This document shows positions 51,523-63,113 of a stretch of DNA of 64,000 nucleotides, one piece after another. Source of the stretch: Yersinia massiliensis (lineage in GTDB: Bacteria; Pseudomonadota; Gammaproteobacteria; Enterobacterales; Enterobacteriaceae); contig NZ_CP028487.1 of assembly GCF_003048255.1 (NCBI RefSeq), positions 2,976,001 through 3,040,000 on the forward strand, in the 5' to 3' direction. Each line of letters begins with the position of its first letter. Position 1 is the stretch's first letter. The notes beneath the pieces are model-generated. The model made no database searches. It saw nothing but the letters and a program-made list of their open reading frames with translations, and was not told the origin of the DNA. The position numbers were made by a program, and so were the translations under genes.

Positions 51523-52777
51523 TTATCCGATCCCAGGTTAAACGCGGATCGAACGTTAATGCAGCAAACATGGTCAGGATCACTACCATTGCGAACAGTA
51601 GCGCCCCAATCGCCGGGTAAATACTCATCAATTGCCCGATACGGACCAATGACGAGAGCACCGCAATAACAAAGACGTCAATCATTGACCAACGGCCAAC
51701 AAACTCGACGATTTCATAAATAAAATGCATTCGTTCAGTATCACTTTTTCCCTTGCCTTTCGCATCCCAGCAAAGCCAACCGATCGCCAACATTTTTAAC
51801 GATGGCACCATGATACTGGCAATAAAAATCACCATAGCCACTGGGTAGGAGCCTTCACTCCACAAGAAAATCACCCCAGCCATAATGGTGGAATTCATCT
51901 GATTCCCCAAGCTTTCAGTAATCATGATGGGGAGTAGATTGGCTGGGATATACAGCATGATAGAGGTGACAAGTAATGCCATGGTCCACTGCAAACTATT
52001 GCGGCGACGGACATAACCATAGGTATGGCAACGTGGGCATTGCACCTGAGATTGCGGCAAAATTGCCGTACAGCAGGAACACGAACGTAAGCCTTGGCGT
52101 AGCCCTGTCCGGCCCGAAATTAATGGATGCGGTAACGCAGGTGCGGGGGCAATATCCTGCCACATCCAATGGCGGTCGACACATTGGAATGCGCGCACTT
52201 GCAATACGCAGAAAATACAATAAGGGATAAAACTGCTACCGATGCCGATTTCACCGTAGGCCATCAGTTTGACAAAACTCACCAGTACACCGGCGAGGAA
52301 AATCTCAACCATGCACCAGGTTTTGCATTGGAATAATACTTTTGCTAGCAATGCTTTCCAACGAGTCGGCATTCGTACTCGCAAGCAAAGCAGGATGATA
52401 GCGACCATACAGAAAGCGGGTATCAACTGAACCAGCACCATAAATAACGTGGCCATACTGGCATAGTTATCAGCCACCATCACTTTAGGGATTTGGATCA
52501 GGGTAATTTCACTGGTGATCCCCGCGACGCGCATTTTGACGAAGGGGAACATGTTCGCCAGCAACAGCATAAATAATGCACTTAATGCGTAACCGACTGG
52601 GCGTTTACGTGGTTCATCCCACCGCGCAGTCAGTGTCGTCTTACAGCGCGGACATACCGCTTTGGTGCCATAAGGCAGGGAGGGTAAATCCACTGACATA
52701 TCGCATTGCCGGCACAAGATCACATTCCCTGTCTGACCGGGTTGCTCGCCGTGCTCAGGCTGAATAGTAGAACACAA
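51482..52777 (-). CDS. pqiA: Inner membrane protein PqiA
   Basis: A 431-residue protein made of two repeats, each with a zinc-ribbon-like CxxC pair (LCRQCDMSVDLPSLPYG, CPRCKTTL; then CSCCTAILPQSQVQCPRCH) and four transmembrane helices. It is the inner membrane partner of PqiB in lipid or small-molecule transport and is paraquat inducible in E. coli. First gene of the pqiABC operon. Confidence 0.95.
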   Translation of the reverse strand: MCSTIQPEHGEQPGQTGNVILCRQCDMSVDLPSLPYGTKAVCPRCKTTLTARWDEPRKRPVGYALSALFMLLLANMFPFVKMRVAGITSEITLIQIPKVMVADNYASMATLFMVLVQLIPAFCMVAIILLCLRVRMPTRWKALLAKVLFQCKTWCMVEIFLAGVLVSFVKLMAYGEIGIGSSFIPYCIFCVLQVRAFQCVDRHWMWQDIAPAPALPHPLISGRTGLRQGLRSCSCCTAILPQSQVQCPRCHTYGYVRRRNSLQWTMALLVTSIMLYIPANLLPIMITESLGNQMNSTIMAGVIFLWSEGSYPVAMVIFIASIMVPSLKMLAIGWLCWDAKGKGKSDTERMHFIYEIVEFVGRWSMIDVFVIAVLSSLVRIGQLMSIYPAIGALLFAMVVILTMFAALTFDPRLTWDRISETTQKEPQGDGK

Positions 52778-52798
52778 GATTTCATTCCTTACGGCTAT

Positions 52799-52826
52799 AC
52801 ATGCCCTTCATCATTGAAGGGCATAG
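52799..52826. other. Short hairpin between pqiA and uup
   Basis: ATGCCCTTCAT and GAAGGGCAT form a stem around CATT, in a 148-base intergenic region where pqiABC starts and uup starts upstream. It could be an RNA structure in the pqiA leader. Confidence 0.5.
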
Positions 52827-52925
52827 CTGAACACTGTTCTATCGAGAAACCTAATATAACAATAGACACAATATCATTATAGAGTGGTCTATTACGTTAT
52901 CTGATAGCGCAGTGATTAAACGTTT

Positions 52926-54839
52926 CTAACCGTTTTTCTGAGCTTCCAGCTCTTCCCAACGGCCAAACGCAACTTCTAACGCCTGTTCTGTATCGGCTAG
53001 TGCTTTCAAGACCTGTTGGGTCTCTTCATGCGGACGGGAGAAGAAATCTGAGTGGCTGACCTGAACCTGTAACTCGCTGATATCATTTTCCAATTTTTCT
53101 AGCTGTTGCGGTAACTGATCTAACTCGCGCTGCAAGTTATAGCTCAATTTACCTGGCTTTTTAGCCGCTGGCGCATTGCTTTTTACCGCAGCGGTCGCTT
53201 TAGGTTCTTCAACTTTAGCCGCCACCTGACGGATAGGTTTTGCTTCAGCACGCTGCTGGTGAGCATCGTAATAGCCCCCCACGAAGCTATTGATTTGGCC
53301 ATTACCTTCAAAAATCCAGCACTCAGTGACCGAGTTATCAACGAATTGACGGTCATGGCTAACCAGCAAGACGGTGCCCTGATAGCTATCGACCATCTCT
53401 TCCAACAGTTCCAATGTTTCCACATCTAAGTCGTTGGTCGGTTCATCGAGGATCAGCAAGTTGCTTGGCTTTAGGAATAACTTTGCCAATAACAGGCGGT
53501 TACGTTCACCACCTGACAGCGCTTTAACCGGTGTCATGGCACGTTTTGGGTGGAACAGGAAGTCTTGCAGATAACCCAATACGTGGCGTGAACGACCATT
53601 CACCATCACTTCTTGCTTACCTTCAGCCAAGTTATCCATTACCGTGCGTTCTGGATCAAGCTCAGCACGATGCTGGTCAAAATAAGCCACTTCCAGTTTT
53701 GTCCCACAATGCACTTTGCCACTGTCTGCTTTAAGCTGACCGAGCATCAGTTTCAGCAACGTGGTTTTACCGCAGCCGTTAGGACCAACCAGTGCAATTT
53801 TATCGCCACGCTGAACCTGCGCGGTGAAATCTTTCACCAGCACTTTGTCATCAATCTGATAATTGACGTTTTCCAGATCGAAGACGATTTTGCCCGAGCG
53901 CACAGTCTCTTCCACTTGCATCTTGGCCGTACCCATCACTTCACGGCGCTGTGAACGCTCCATCCGCAATGCTTTTAAGGCGCGAACACGGCCCTCATTA
54001 CGGGTGCGCCGTGCTTTGATACCTTGGCGAATCCATACTTCTTCTTGCGCCAATTTACGGTCGAACTCAGCGTTTTGCAGCTCTTCAACCCGTAGCGCTT
54101 CTTCCTTGCTAGCAAGATACAGCTCATAGTTACCCGGCCATGACACCAATTTGCCGCGATCAAGATCGACGATACGCGTCGCCATCGCACGGATAAAGGA
54201 ACGGTCATGGGAGATAAACACGATGCTGCCTTGGAATTCTTTCAGGAAGCCTTCAAGCCAGTTGATGGTTTCGATATCTAAGTGGTTCGTCGGTTCATCC
54301 AACAGCAGCACTCTTGGTGAGCTTACCAAGGCACGACCTAATGCCGCTTTACGTAACCAACCACCCGACAGTGATGACAGTTCGGCATCTGCCGATAGCC
54401 CTAACTGTAGCAATACCTCTTGAATGCGGCTATCTAACTGCCATAGGCCTTGGTGATCAAGGATTTCCTGTAGCGCAGCTAAACGATTCAGATTCTTCTC
54501 GCTCGGGTCAAGCTCTACATCATGTAGCGTGGCATGATAAGCCTTCAAATGTTCAGCTTGTTCCTGCACACCTTCAGCCACAAAATCAAACACGGTTCCG
54601 GCCACATTACGCGGTGGATCTTGTTGCAGGCGTGCGACAATCAGATCCTGCTCATAAATGATACGCCCATCATCCAGCGGAACTTCTTTATTTAGGATTT
54701 TTAGTAATGTGGATTTACCCGCGCCATTACGACCCACCAGACAAACACGTTCGTTTGCCTCAATATGCAATTCAGTATTATCTAATAAAGGGGCATCGCT
54801 GAAGGACAGCCAAGCACCGGACATGCTAATTAACGACAT
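52926..54839 (-). CDS. uup: ABC-F ATPase Uup
   Basis: A 637-residue soluble ATPase with two ABC domains. Walker A motifs are VCLVGRNGAGKSTLLKI near residue 35 and ALVGPNGCGKTTLLKL near residue 350; signatures are LSSLSGGWLRKAALGRALVS and VKALSGGERNRLLLAKLFLK. A linker lies between, and a C-terminal coiled coil (residues 560-637) binds DNA. It acts on ribosomes and branched DNA, and limits transposon excision. It ends as the gene before rlmKL. Confidence 0.96.
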   Translation of the reverse strand: MSLISMSGAWLSFSDAPLLDNTELHIEANERVCLVGRNGAGKSTLLKILNKEVPLDDGRIIYEQDLIVARLQQDPPRNVAGTVFDFVAEGVQEQAEHLKAYHATLHDVELDPSEKNLNRLAALQEILDHQGLWQLDSRIQEVLLQLGLSADAELSSLSGGWLRKAALGRALVSSPRVLLLDEPTNHLDIETINWLEGFLKEFQGSIVFISHDRSFIRAMATRIVDLDRGKLVSWPGNYELYLASKEEALRVEELQNAEFDRKLAQEEVWIRQGIKARRTRNEGRVRALKALRMERSQRREVMGTAKMQVEETVRSGKIVFDLENVNYQIDDKVLVKDFTAQVQRGDKIALVGPNGCGKTTLLKLMLGQLKADSGKVHCGTKLEVAYFDQHRAELDPERTVMDNLAEGKQEVMVNGRSRHVLGYLQDFLFHPKRAMTPVKALSGGERNRLLLAKLFLKPSNLLILDEPTNDLDVETLELLEEMVDSYQGTVLLVSHDRQFVDNSVTECWIFEGNGQINSFVGGYYDAHQQRAEAKPIRQVAAKVEEPKATAAVKSNAPAAKKPGKLSYNLQRELDQLPQQLEKLENDISELQVQVSHSDFFSRPHEETQQVLKALADTEQALEVAFGRWEELEAQKNG

Positions 54840-54844
54840 AGTTT

Positions 54845-56965
54845 TTACTTTTCCTCGCGGCGGTGAGTCACCAGCCAGCAGTTGTGAATTTGACGATTAC
54901 GGGCAAAATCTTCAGATTGCGTTTGAGCGGTAATTTCTTTCGCTTCCAACCCCAACGCGGCTATCCCGGCCAAATCCATCTGGAAACCACGCTTATTGTT
55001 CGAGAACATAATTGTTCCCTGACGACGCAGTAACCGTTTCAATTCTTTCATCAGCACTAAATGATCGCGCTGAACATCAAAGGTGGTCTCCATTCGCTTG
55101 GAGTTAGAGAACGTCGGTGGATCAATAAAGATCACATCGAATTGCTCATCGGTATTACTAAGCCAAGAGAGGCAATCGGCTTGAATCAAACGATGCTGCT
55201 GGCCGGTTAAGCCATTTACCCGTAAATTCTTCTCGGCCCACTCTAAATAAGTGCGCGACATATCCACCGTGGTGGTGCTACGTGCGCCGCCCAATCCTGC
55301 ATGCACACTTGCTGTGCCGGTGTAGGCAAATAGATTCAGGAAATCTTTACCTTGGCTCATTTTGCCTAGCATCTGACGCGCGATGCGATGATCAAGGAAC
55401 AGACCTGTATCAAGGTAATCGGTCAGGTTAACCCATAGCTTGGCGTTATACTCACTCACCAACAGGAATTCACCTTTTTGCGCCAATTTCTCGTATTGGT
55501 TTTTACCCTTTTGCCGTTCACGGGTTTTTAGCACCAGCTGATTTGAAGGTAAATTTAATACCGCAAGCGTGGCATTGATGACATCAAACAGGCGCTGACG
55601 AGCTTTTTGTGCATCAATCGTTTTAGGTGGCGCATATTCTTGCACCACGACTTTGCTACCATAACGATCGACCGCCACGTTGTAATCGGGTAAATCGGCA
55701 TCATACAAACGGTAGCATTCGATACCCTGCTGTTTAGCCCACTTATCCAATTTTTTCACGTTCTTACGCAGGCGATTGGCATAATCTTCTGCCACTTGTA
55801 CGCCACTGGCCCCTTGCGGATTCGCGGTTAACTGATAGTTTTTCTGTACGCAATCTAACGGGCCATTTTTAGCTTTAAACTCGCGATCTGCACGTAATTG
55901 CAAACAGCTCAGCAGTTCTGGCGAAGCGCTGAACAACGATAAGCGCCAACCACCAAATGATGTTTTCATGATACGACCCAGCATATTATGCAGTGCGATC
56001 AATGCCGGTTCGCTGTCCAAACGTTCGCCGTATGGCGGGTTACTGATGACGGTTCCCACTGGCCCTTCTGGCAATGGATTCACCAATTTACTGACATCAT
56101 TAGCATTGAAACTGATCAGCTCTGAGACGCCAGCCCTTCGGGCGTTAGCACGAGCCATCTCAATCACTCGACGATCAATGTCTGAACCAAAGAAGCGTGA
56201 GGTCGTCTCCTGCAAGCCAGTGCGAGCACGGACTTGCGCTTCGGTAGTCAATTCACGCCAGAGATCTTCGTTAAACGCACTCCAAGCCGTGAAGCCCCAA
56301 TGTGAACGATGCAGGCCCGGCGCACGATCAGAAGCCATCATAGCCGCTTCAATCAGCAAGGTACCTGAACCACACATCGGATCGACCATCGGTGTACCCA
56401 ACTGCCAACCAGAACGTTGAATGATTGCCGCGGCCAAGTTTTCTTTCAACGGAGCCTGACCGGTTAAATCACGGTAGCCACGCTGATGCAGGCCTTCGCC
56501 ACTGAGATCGAGTGCTACACTGGCCATATCACGTTGCAAGAATACATTGACGCGAATATCCGGCTGTTGCTTAGCCACCGTTGGACGCTGCTCTAACTTA
56601 CGGGTGAAGCTATCCACAATGGCATCTTTGACTTTCAACGCACCGTACTGACTATTGCGTATCTCTTCATTTACACCGCTAAAGTGCACAGCAAAGGTTT
56701 TATCCACACCAAAGATTGACGGCCAGTCAATCGCCTGTACGCCGAGATACAGGTCCAAGTCGCTGTATACCTTGAATTCATTGAGTGGCAACAGGATGCG
56801 CGAAGCCAACCGGCTCCACAGCAAGCTTTGGTACATGAGTCGATCGTCGCCCTGAAAATGTACCCCACCCTGTACTACTTTACAGTCGAGGGCTCCCAGC
56901 GCTTCGAGTTCGCTTTTTAACAGTTCTTCCAGTCCACGCGCCGTGCTGGCAAACAGAGAGTTCAT
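54845..56965 (-). CDS. rlmL: Bifunctional 23S rRNA methyltransferase RlmKL
   Basis: A 706-residue fusion. The N-terminal part is RlmL: a THUMP domain and N2-guanine methyltransferase domain with [20 protein letters not shown] and [15 protein letters not shown]. The C-terminal part is RlmK with [18 protein letters not shown] and [19 protein letters not shown]. It methylates G2445 and G2069 of 23S rRNA. The stop is 6 bases from the uup start. Confidence 0.96.
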   Translation of the reverse strand: MNSLFASTARGLEELLKSELEALGALDCKVVQGGVHFQGDDRLMYQSLLWSRLASRILLPLNEFKVYSDLDLYLGVQAIDWPSIFGVDKTFAVHFSGVNEEIRNSQYGALKVKDAIVDSFTRKLEQRPTVAKQQPDIRVNVFLQRDMASVALDLSGEGLHQRGYRDLTGQAPLKENLAAAIIQRSGWQLGTPMVDPMCGSGTLLIEAAMMASDRAPGLHRSHWGFTAWSAFNEDLWRELTTEAQVRARTGLQETTSRFFGSDIDRRVIEMARANARRAGVSELISFNANDVSKLVNPLPEGPVGTVISNPPYGERLDSEPALIALHNMLGRIMKTSFGGWRLSLFSASPELLSCLQLRADREFKAKNGPLDCVQKNYQLTANPQGASGVQVAEDYANRLRKNVKKLDKWAKQQGIECYRLYDADLPDYNVAVDRYGSKVVVQEYAPPKTIDAQKARQRLFDVINATLAVLNLPSNQLVLKTRERQKGKNQYEKLAQKGEFLLVSEYNAKLWVNLTDYLDTGLFLDHRIARQMLGKMSQGKDFLNLFAYTGTASVHAGLGGARSTTTVDMSRTYLEWAEKNLRVNGLTGQQHRLIQADCLSWLSNTDEQFDVIFIDPPTFSNSKRMETTFDVQRDHLVLMKELKRLLRRQGTIMFSNNKRGFQMDLAGIAALGLEAKEITAQTQSEDFARNRQIHNCWLVTHRREEK

Positions 56966-57065
56966 ATCGCACTATCACCAAAAAGAAAATTGTTGCGCAT
57001 TATAGCTAATCCCAGCGGCTTGTCATAAAGTTGCTCCTTCTTAATTTTATACTCGCACGGAGGCT

Positions 57066-58178
57066 ATGGTGATTACCCTCTCCCGACTCTACGTTCATCC
57101 GGTAAAATCCATGCGCGGCTTGCAGCTTTCTCATGCACAAGTCAGCAGCAGCGGACTGGCCTTTGACCGTGTATTTATGATTACTGAGCCTGATGGCACT
57201 TTTATGACGGCGCGCCAGAACCCCAAAATGGTGATGTTCACACCGGCCCTGATGTCAGACGGTTTATATCTCACTGCCCCCGATGGCGAGAGTGCCAGTA
57301 TCCGCTTTAATGATTTCTTAGCCAATGCTGAACCCACTGAAGTTTGGGGGAATCATTTTACTGCGCTGATTGCGCCACCCACTATCAATAGCTGGCTAAG
57401 TGGATATTTTCAACGCGAAGTCCAATTGCGCTGGCTTGGCCCAGAATTAACTCGCCGAGTAAAACCTCTGCCAGAGATCCCACTTTCTTTTGCTGATGGC
57501 TTCCCTTATCTGTTGATCAATGAAGCCTCATTTAAAGCATTGCAGCAACGCTGCCCTAGTAGCATCAAACTTGAACAATTTCGTCCAAATCTCGTGGTGA
57601 CGGGTGCAGATGCTTTTGCTGAGGACAGTTGGAAAGTTATCCGTGTCGGCGATATTACCTTTGATTTAGTGAAACCCTGTAGCCGTTGTGTATTAACCAC
57701 AGTGAGCATTGAGCGTGGACGCAAGCATCCAAGCGGTGAACCATTACGGACATTGCAGACATTCCGAACGGCTGAGAATGGTGATATTGATTTTGGTCAG
57801 AATATGGTGGCCAGAAACAGCGGTATTATTCGCGTCGGCGATGAAGTCGAAATTCTATCAACCAAACCACCACGTCCCTATAGCGAAGGCATTGTCGTAG
57901 AGAGCCTCGCGGCGCCGGAAGATAAATCAAAAGTCGTCTCTATTGAATACAATGGCATTCGGTTTAATGGCAATAATCAGCAGGTATTATTGGAGCAGTT
58001 GGAACAGCAAAATATTCGTATTCCCTATTCATGTCGTGCAGGGATATGTGGCTGTTGTCGAATTACGTTAGTCGATGGCGATGTCGCACCGTTAAAACAA
58101 AGTGCTATTGGCAATGATGGGACGATTCTTTGTTGCAGCTGCATCCCCAAAGGGAACATAACCCTTAGCGGTAAATAA
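57066..58178 (+). CDS. ycbX: YcbX, MOSC-domain and 2Fe-2S molybdoenzyme
   Basis: A 370-residue protein. The N-terminal MOSC domains ([20 protein letters not shown], then [20 protein letters not shown]) have the molybdenum-binding cysteine in [20 protein letters not shown]. The C-terminal ferredoxin domain has four cysteines in [15 protein letters not shown] and [11 protein letters not shown]. It reduces N-hydroxylated compounds in E. coli. It is divergent from rlmKL across 100 bases. Confidence 0.95.
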   Translation: MVITLSRLYVHPVKSMRGLQLSHAQVSSSGLAFDRVFMITEPDGTFMTARQNPKMVMFTPALMSDGLYLTAPDGESASIRFNDFLANAEPTEVWGNHFTALIAPPTINSWLSGYFQREVQLRWLGPELTRRVKPLPEIPLSFADGFPYLLINEASFKALQQRCPSSIKLEQFRPNLVVTGADAFAEDSWKVIRVGDITFDLVKPCSRCVLTTVSIERGRKHPSGEPLRTLQTFRTAENGDIDFGQNMVARNSGIIRVGDEVEILSTKPPRPYSEGIVVESLAAPEDKSKVVSIEYNGIRFNGNNQQVLLEQLEQQNIRIPYSCRAGICGCCRITLVDGDVAPLKQSAIGNDGTILCCSCIPKGNITLSGK

Positions 58179-58262
58179 GAATATTCTGTTGAACTGACTT
58201 AAGTCAGCAATGCGGATCAATATTTGTTGCTAACATTGCAATAGCTTCAAATAAGAAAGGGA

Positions 58263-58820
58263 TTAAACCGCTCTATCCAGATCAAAGGCTGGGGCGGTGT
58301 AAACCTCTTCAATGACTAACGGCAATAAGCGGTCATTCATGATCTTTATTGCATCACCCAGCATTAGCTGCCGCCCTGCTAACGTCACCTGAGATTGGGC
58401 TAATAAACATAAGCTGGCGCTGTCACCCGACTCAACGACTAACAAACGTACATCCTCACCACTATCTAATACTTTTACTGCGGCTAACTCAGCATTTTGC
58501 GGCGTAAGTGATTTCGGCTGCTGAGCAAAATACCAACTTTTAGGCATTAACGGTTTTAAGAAACGAAATGCAACCAGTGCGTTTAAAACTAATTCTGAAC
58601 GTTGCTCATGGCTGAGTTTTATTTGGCGGCATTGATCTTCAAATTCAAAATAAAGCGCGGCATCGTCAACACAAAATGCAGATTCGTCAAAGGCGTCAGG
58701 CGTTAGCATTTTAGACGGGAAACGCGAGCGAAATATCATACCATTAGCTAAATCCAACATCAGTCGGTCGTGTTCGGTATCAAAATACCAACGCCATTTA
58801 TCGTCTGGTTTAATCCGCAT
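58263..58820 (-). CDS. zapC: Cell division protein ZapC
   Basis: A 185-residue protein from the ATG at 58820 ([20 protein letters not shown]), the conserved start. It has [40 protein letters not shown] and [20 protein letters not shown] like the E. coli protein. It bundles FtsZ protofilaments at the Z ring. It lies between ycbX and pyrD. Confidence 0.93.
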   Translation of the reverse strand: MRIKPDDKWRWYFDTEHDRLMLDLANGMIFRSRFPSKMLTPDAFDESAFCVDDAALYFEFEDQCRQIKLSHEQRSELVLNALVAFRFLKPLMPKSWYFAQQPKSLTPQNAELAAVKVLDSGEDVRLLVVESGDSASLCLLAQSQVTLAGRQLMLGDAIKIMNDRLLPLVIEEVYTAPAFDLDRAV

Positions 58821-58993
58821 ATTCTTTCCTTCCCGCCATGCTGCCAACTTCATTGACTCAATATTTGAGTATTCACCCATCAAAAGGGATTAAATTCATA
58901 TAAGGCTTTCGCTGTAGATTTAATCTATCGGAGTAAAATATAGACGAGCCGGAGGAATAAATAAACCCCCCGGCAAGTAATGAGCTTAAATAA

Positions 58994-60004
58994 TTAGATA
59001 TGAGTAACGATATTCTTAATCAAACCTGGTCCACGGAAGATGAATCCGGAATAAATTTGAATCAAAGAAGCACCAGCGGCCATTTTTTCTCGCGCAGCGG
59101 TGACTGAATCAATTCCACCAACACCAATAATTGGCAAACGCCCTTGCAGCTCTTGCGATAAACGGCGAATCACTTCAGTGCTGCGTAGTTGTAATGGTCG
59201 GCCACTTAATCCACCCGCTTGTTCGCAATAATTTAATCCTTGAATTAGAGAACGGTCGAGTGTTGTATTAGTGGCAATAACACCATCTATATTATGGCGA
59301 ACTAAACTGTCGGCTATTTGGATCAATTCATCTTCAGTAAGATCCGGTGCGATCTTTACGGCAACCGGAACGTACTTATGATGTCTTTGCTGTAATTCAG
59401 TTTGCTTATTTTTAATTGCCGCTAACAAATCATCTAATGCTTCACCATACTGTAAAGATCGCAACCCCGGTGTATTAGGTGAAGAAATATTAATCGCAAT
59501 ATATCCAGCGTATGGATATATTTTATCCATACAAATCAAGTAATCGTCTTTACCTTGTTCAACTGGCGTATCTTTATTCTTACCAATATTAATCCCTAAA
59601 ATACCGCCAAAATGGGATTTTTTAACGTTCTCAATTAAGTTATCAACGCCGTGATTATTAAACCCCATCCGATTGATCAAACCTTCAGCTTCAACGATCC
59701 TAAATAGCCTTGGTTTGTCATTACCTGACTGTGGCCGTGGTGTCACCGTGCCAACTTCGATAAAGCCAAAGCCCATCGCACCGAGAGCATCAATGCACTC
59801 ACCATCTTTATCCAGACCGGCAGCTAAGCCAACTGGGTTTTTGAATGATAAGCCCATGCAACTGACCGGTTTAGTGGGTACTGACTGGCGTACTAAAAAC
59901 TCAAGTGGAGTACCAGTAACACGTTTTAACTGGCGAAACGTGAACTCATGAGCACGTTCTGGATCAAGCTGAAAGAGTGCTTTTTTGACGAGAGGATAGT
60001 ACAT
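58994..60004 (-). CDS. pyrD: Dihydroorotate dehydrogenase, class 2
   Basis: A 336-residue protein, as in E. coli. It has [40 protein letters not shown] and the class 2 catalytic serine segment [20 protein letters not shown]; the C-terminal [20 protein letters not shown] binds FMN. It oxidises dihydroorotate with quinone at the inner membrane. AGGAG lies before the ATG. Confidence 0.97.
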   Translation of the reverse strand: MYYPLVKKALFQLDPERAHEFTFRQLKRVTGTPLEFLVRQSVPTKPVSCMGLSFKNPVGLAAGLDKDGECIDALGAMGFGFIEVGTVTPRPQSGNDKPRLFRIVEAEGLINRMGFNNHGVDNLIENVKKSHFGGILGINIGKNKDTPVEQGKDDYLICMDKIYPYAGYIAINISSPNTPGLRSLQYGEALDDLLAAIKNKQTELQQRHHKYVPVAVKIAPDLTEDELIQIADSLVRHNIDGVIATNTTLDRSLIQGLNYCEQAGGLSGRPLQLRSTEVIRRLSQELQGRLPIIGVGGIDSVTAAREKMAAGASLIQIYSGFIFRGPGLIKNIVTHI

Positions 60005-60166
60005 GTGATCTCCTGAGCGACCGGTGACAAACCGTTAGCGGGTATTAATTCTGTCGTTCTACAGCCAGTGACGTTCAATTTATGTGGTGACACATATTCA
60101 CGGTGGTTAGCTGACCGGCTGCCAACATGTGGATAGATGCGGGAATGGTAAATTCATCTTTCAGGA

Positions 60167-60182
60167 AAGTAAACGTTTGCTA
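60167..60182. promoter_or_regulatory. PurR-like box upstream of pyrD
   Basis: AAGTAAACGTTTGCTA matches ACGCAAACGTTTGCGT at 12 of 16 positions, with the central AAACGTTTGC intact, 163 bases before the pyrD start. PurR represses pyrD in E. coli. Confidence 0.55.
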
Positions 60183-60273
60183 AGTAAAGCCGCGCAAAGA
60201 ATAGCAAGTCACACTTGCTTGATAACAAAGTGTTAATTATTTGCAAGTAAGAAGAGACAAAGACACAAAAAGA

Positions 60274-60479
60274 GCATTTCTGCCCTCTCAGATAACTGAT
60301 AAGACACCTAGCGCGGAGAGGACAAGCAGATCGTAAAGACGCCGTAAAATCATCCCTGATGGCTCGAGCCGCGCCATCCTTGGCGCGGACGCTTTACTCT
60401 TCTGCCTGTCCTCACCGTTCCAGATTGAGTTATCGGTGTTTGTTTGCAACCTGAGCGGGCATTTCTGCCCTCTCAGATA
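60274..60479. repeat. YPAL-like palindromic element between pyrD and pepN
   Basis: Two identical 21-bp direct copies of GCATTTCTGCCCTCTCAGATA are at 60274-60294 and 60459-60479. Between them, GAGAGGACAAGCAGATCGTA near 60317 pairs imperfectly with GAGTAAAGCGTCCGC-type sequence on the opposite arm ending near 60413, around GCCGCGCC/GGCGCGG. The long stem-loop form is that of Yersinia palindromic repeats. No gene is present. Confidence 0.7.
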
Positions 60480-60497
60480 GCTAAATGGCATTAAATA

Positions 60498-63113
60498 CTA
60501 TGCCGCCAACGCCTTGGTAATTTTCTCGAACAAATCACCGGATAAGTTTTCCAGCGTTTTTAATTGTTCCAGTGCTTGTCGCATCAGCGCCTGACGTTCT
60601 GCATCATAGCGTTTTAAGCGAATTAAAGGTTCAATCAACCGCGCAGCAACCTGCGGATTGCGGGTATTCAAGTCACTGAGAATCTCGACTAGGAATTGAT
60701 AACCGCTACCATCAATTGCATGGAATGCTGCTGGGTTACCAGAAGCAAAGCTACCCACCAGAGAACGAGTCCGATTTGGGTTGCTTAGGCTAAATGCTGG
60801 ATGCTTAAGCAAAGCGCGTACCTGTGTTAATACATCCGCTGCAGGACTGGTAGCTTGTAGTGCAAACCATTTATCCATCACTAAGCCATCATGATTCCAG
60901 CGTACATCAAAGGCGGCTAATAGCTCATCGCGACAAGGTAGCTGTGCCGCCACTGCTGCCGCCATTGCAGCCAATGAATCCGTCATATTATCGGCTTGAT
61001 GGTATTGTGAAGACACAAGCTTGTTAGCAAAATCTTCATCACCAAAGGCCAGATAACTCAAGCAAGTATTACGCAATGCCCGCTTGGCAATATCACCATG
61101 CTCAATCCGATACTCCGGCGTTAGATTCGCGACATAAACAGCCAATAGCTCACCTGATAGTTCTTGGGCCAGACAGCGTGTAATCGCTTCATGTACTGCA
61201 CTGATGGCCTGTGGATCAATCGTCGTAAAGAGTTCTGCTATTTCATTTTCTGACGGTAACGTCAGGATCTGTGCTGCTAAAGCGGGATCGAGGTTCTCAT
61301 CAAGTAATATTGCGCGGAAGGCATCCGCCACGTGAGTCGGTAAACTCAATGGCTGCTTCTGCTGATATTTGGCAACGTTAAGCTTGATATAGGTGGCTAA
61401 CAGACTTTGCGCCGCATCCCAACGAGAAAACTCATTACGCGCATGCTGCATCAGGAACGTCAGTTGCTGATCGCTGTAAGTGTAATCCAACTTAACTGGC
61501 GCGGAGAATTCACGCAGTAGGGATGGGATTGGCGTATGTGCTACGTTATCAAAGGTGAAGGTCTGCTCAGCTTCAGTCACATTCAGTACGTGATGAACCG
61601 GTAACCCATTTCTCTGTAACGCAATCACGTTGCCTTTGCTGTCATACAGCTCAATATCCAGTGGGATATGCAATGGCAGTTTTTCAGGTTGATCTGCCGT
61701 TGGTAATGTTTTTTGGCTAACGTGTAAATGGTATTGCTGTTTTTCCGCATCATAATCATCACGCACCGTCAGTATCGGGGTACCTGATTGGCTATACCAA
61801 CGACGGAACAAGGATAGATCGACATTAGAAGCATCTTCCATCGCCTGTACAAAATCATCACAAGTGGCTGCACTGCCATCATGGCGCTCAAAATAGAGCT
61901 GCATGCCAGCTTGGAACTGTTGTTCGCCCAGCAAGGTATGCATCATGCGAATCACTTCTGAACCTTTTTCATATACCGTTAGGGTATAGAAGTTATTCAT
62001 CTCGATGACTTTATCTGGGCGAATAGCATGGGCCATTGGACTTGCGTCTTCTGCGAATTGCGCTGCACGCATGACTCGCACATTTTCGATACGGTTAACT
62101 GAACGCGAACCTAAATCAGAACTGAACTCTTGATCACGGAAAACGGTTAACCCTTCTTTCAAGCTTAATTGGAACCAATCACGACAAGTAACGCGGTTAC
62201 CGGTCCAGTTGTGGAAATATTCATGACCAATTACCGCTTCAATGTTCAGATAATCTTTATCTGTAGCAGTTTCTGCTTTTGCGAGCACATATTTTGAGTT
62301 GAAGACATTCAACCCTTTATTCTCCATAGCGCCCATATTGAAGAAATCCACCGCGACGATCATATAGATGTCGAGATCGTATTCCAGACCGAAACGAGTC
62401 TCATCCCATCTCATTGAGTTCTTCAACGAGGTCATTGCCCAGTCGGCCCGGTCTAAATTACCCCGGTCAACAAAAAGCTCCAACGCCACTTCACGGCCCG
62501 AGCGCGTGATAAATGTATCGCGCAAAACATCAAAATCACCGGCAACCAAGGCGAATAAGTAGCAAGGTTTTGGGAATGGGTCTTCCCATTTAACCCAATG
62601 GCGGCCATCGTCTAATTCACCCTGCCCGACACGGTTACCGTTGGAGAGCAAATAAGGATAGCGAGATTTGTCGGCAACGATACGAGTGGTAAAACGGGCC
62701 AGCACATCAGGGCGGTCTAAATAATAAGTAATATGGCGGAAACCTTCGGCTTCACACTGGGTACACAATGCCTCACCGGAAAGATAAAGCCCCTCAAGCG
62801 CACTGTTTGTGGCGGGGTGAATATCATTCACGATTGTCAGTGTGAAATGTGCGGGTAATTGCTCAATAACTAGCGAATTATCCTGTAGATGATAATGAGG
62901 CCATGGTTGCCCATCAACGCTGATACTGATTAATGTGAGGTCTTCACCATTTAGAACCAACGGAGTGACATCGGTTGCCTGACGCTTTACCTTGCTGACC
63001 GCCGTTACCGTCGTTTTTTGCGCATCCAGTACGAAGTCCAGATCAATGTCGGTAATGGTGTAATCCGGCGCACGATAGTCGTGACGATATTTAACTTGCG
63101 GCTGTTGTGACAT
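60498..63113 (-). CDS. pepN: Aminopeptidase N
   Basis: An 871-residue M1 metallopeptidase. The GAMEN motif is in FFNMGAMENKGLNVFNSKYV and the zinc site HExxH in NIEAVIGHEYFHNWTGNRVT, with the distal Glu in KEGLTVFRDQEFS. The N-terminal beta domain starts SQQPQVKYRHDYRAPDYTIT and the helical C-terminal domain fills the last 300 residues. It trims N-terminal residues from peptides in cytosolic protein turnover. Confidence 0.97.
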   Translation of the reverse strand: MSQQPQVKYRHDYRAPDYTITDIDLDFVLDAQKTTVTAVSKVKRQATDVTPLVLNGEDLTLISISVDGQPWPHYHLQDNSLVIEQLPAHFTLTIVNDIHPATNSALEGLYLSGEALCTQCEAEGFRHITYYLDRPDVLARFTTRIVADKSRYPYLLSNGNRVGQGELDDGRHWVKWEDPFPKPCYLFALVAGDFDVLRDTFITRSGREVALELFVDRGNLDRADWAMTSLKNSMRWDETRFGLEYDLDIYMIVAVDFFNMGAMENKGLNVFNSKYVLAKAETATDKDYLNIEAVIGHEYFHNWTGNRVTCRDWFQLSLKEGLTVFRDQEFSSDLGSRSVNRIENVRVMRAAQFAEDASPMAHAIRPDKVIEMNNFYTLTVYEKGSEVIRMMHTLLGEQQFQAGMQLYFERHDGSAATCDDFVQAMEDASNVDLSLFRRWYSQSGTPILTVRDDYDAEKQQYHLHVSQKTLPTADQPEKLPLHIPLDIELYDSKGNVIALQRNGLPVHHVLNVTEAEQTFTFDNVAHTPIPSLLREFSAPVKLDYTYSDQQLTFLMQHARNEFSRWDAAQSLLATYIKLNVAKYQQKQPLSLPTHVADAFRAILLDENLDPALAAQILTLPSENEIAELFTTIDPQAISAVHEAITRCLAQELSGELLAVYVANLTPEYRIEHGDIAKRALRNTCLSYLAFGDEDFANKLVSSQYHQADNMTDSLAAMAAAVAAQLPCRDELLAAFDVRWNHDGLVMDKWFALQATSPAADVLTQVRALLKHPAFSLSNPNRTRSLVGSFASGNPAAFHAIDGSGYQFLVEILSDLNTRNPQVAARLIEPLIRLKRYDAERQALMRQALEQLKTLENLSGDLFEKITKALAA

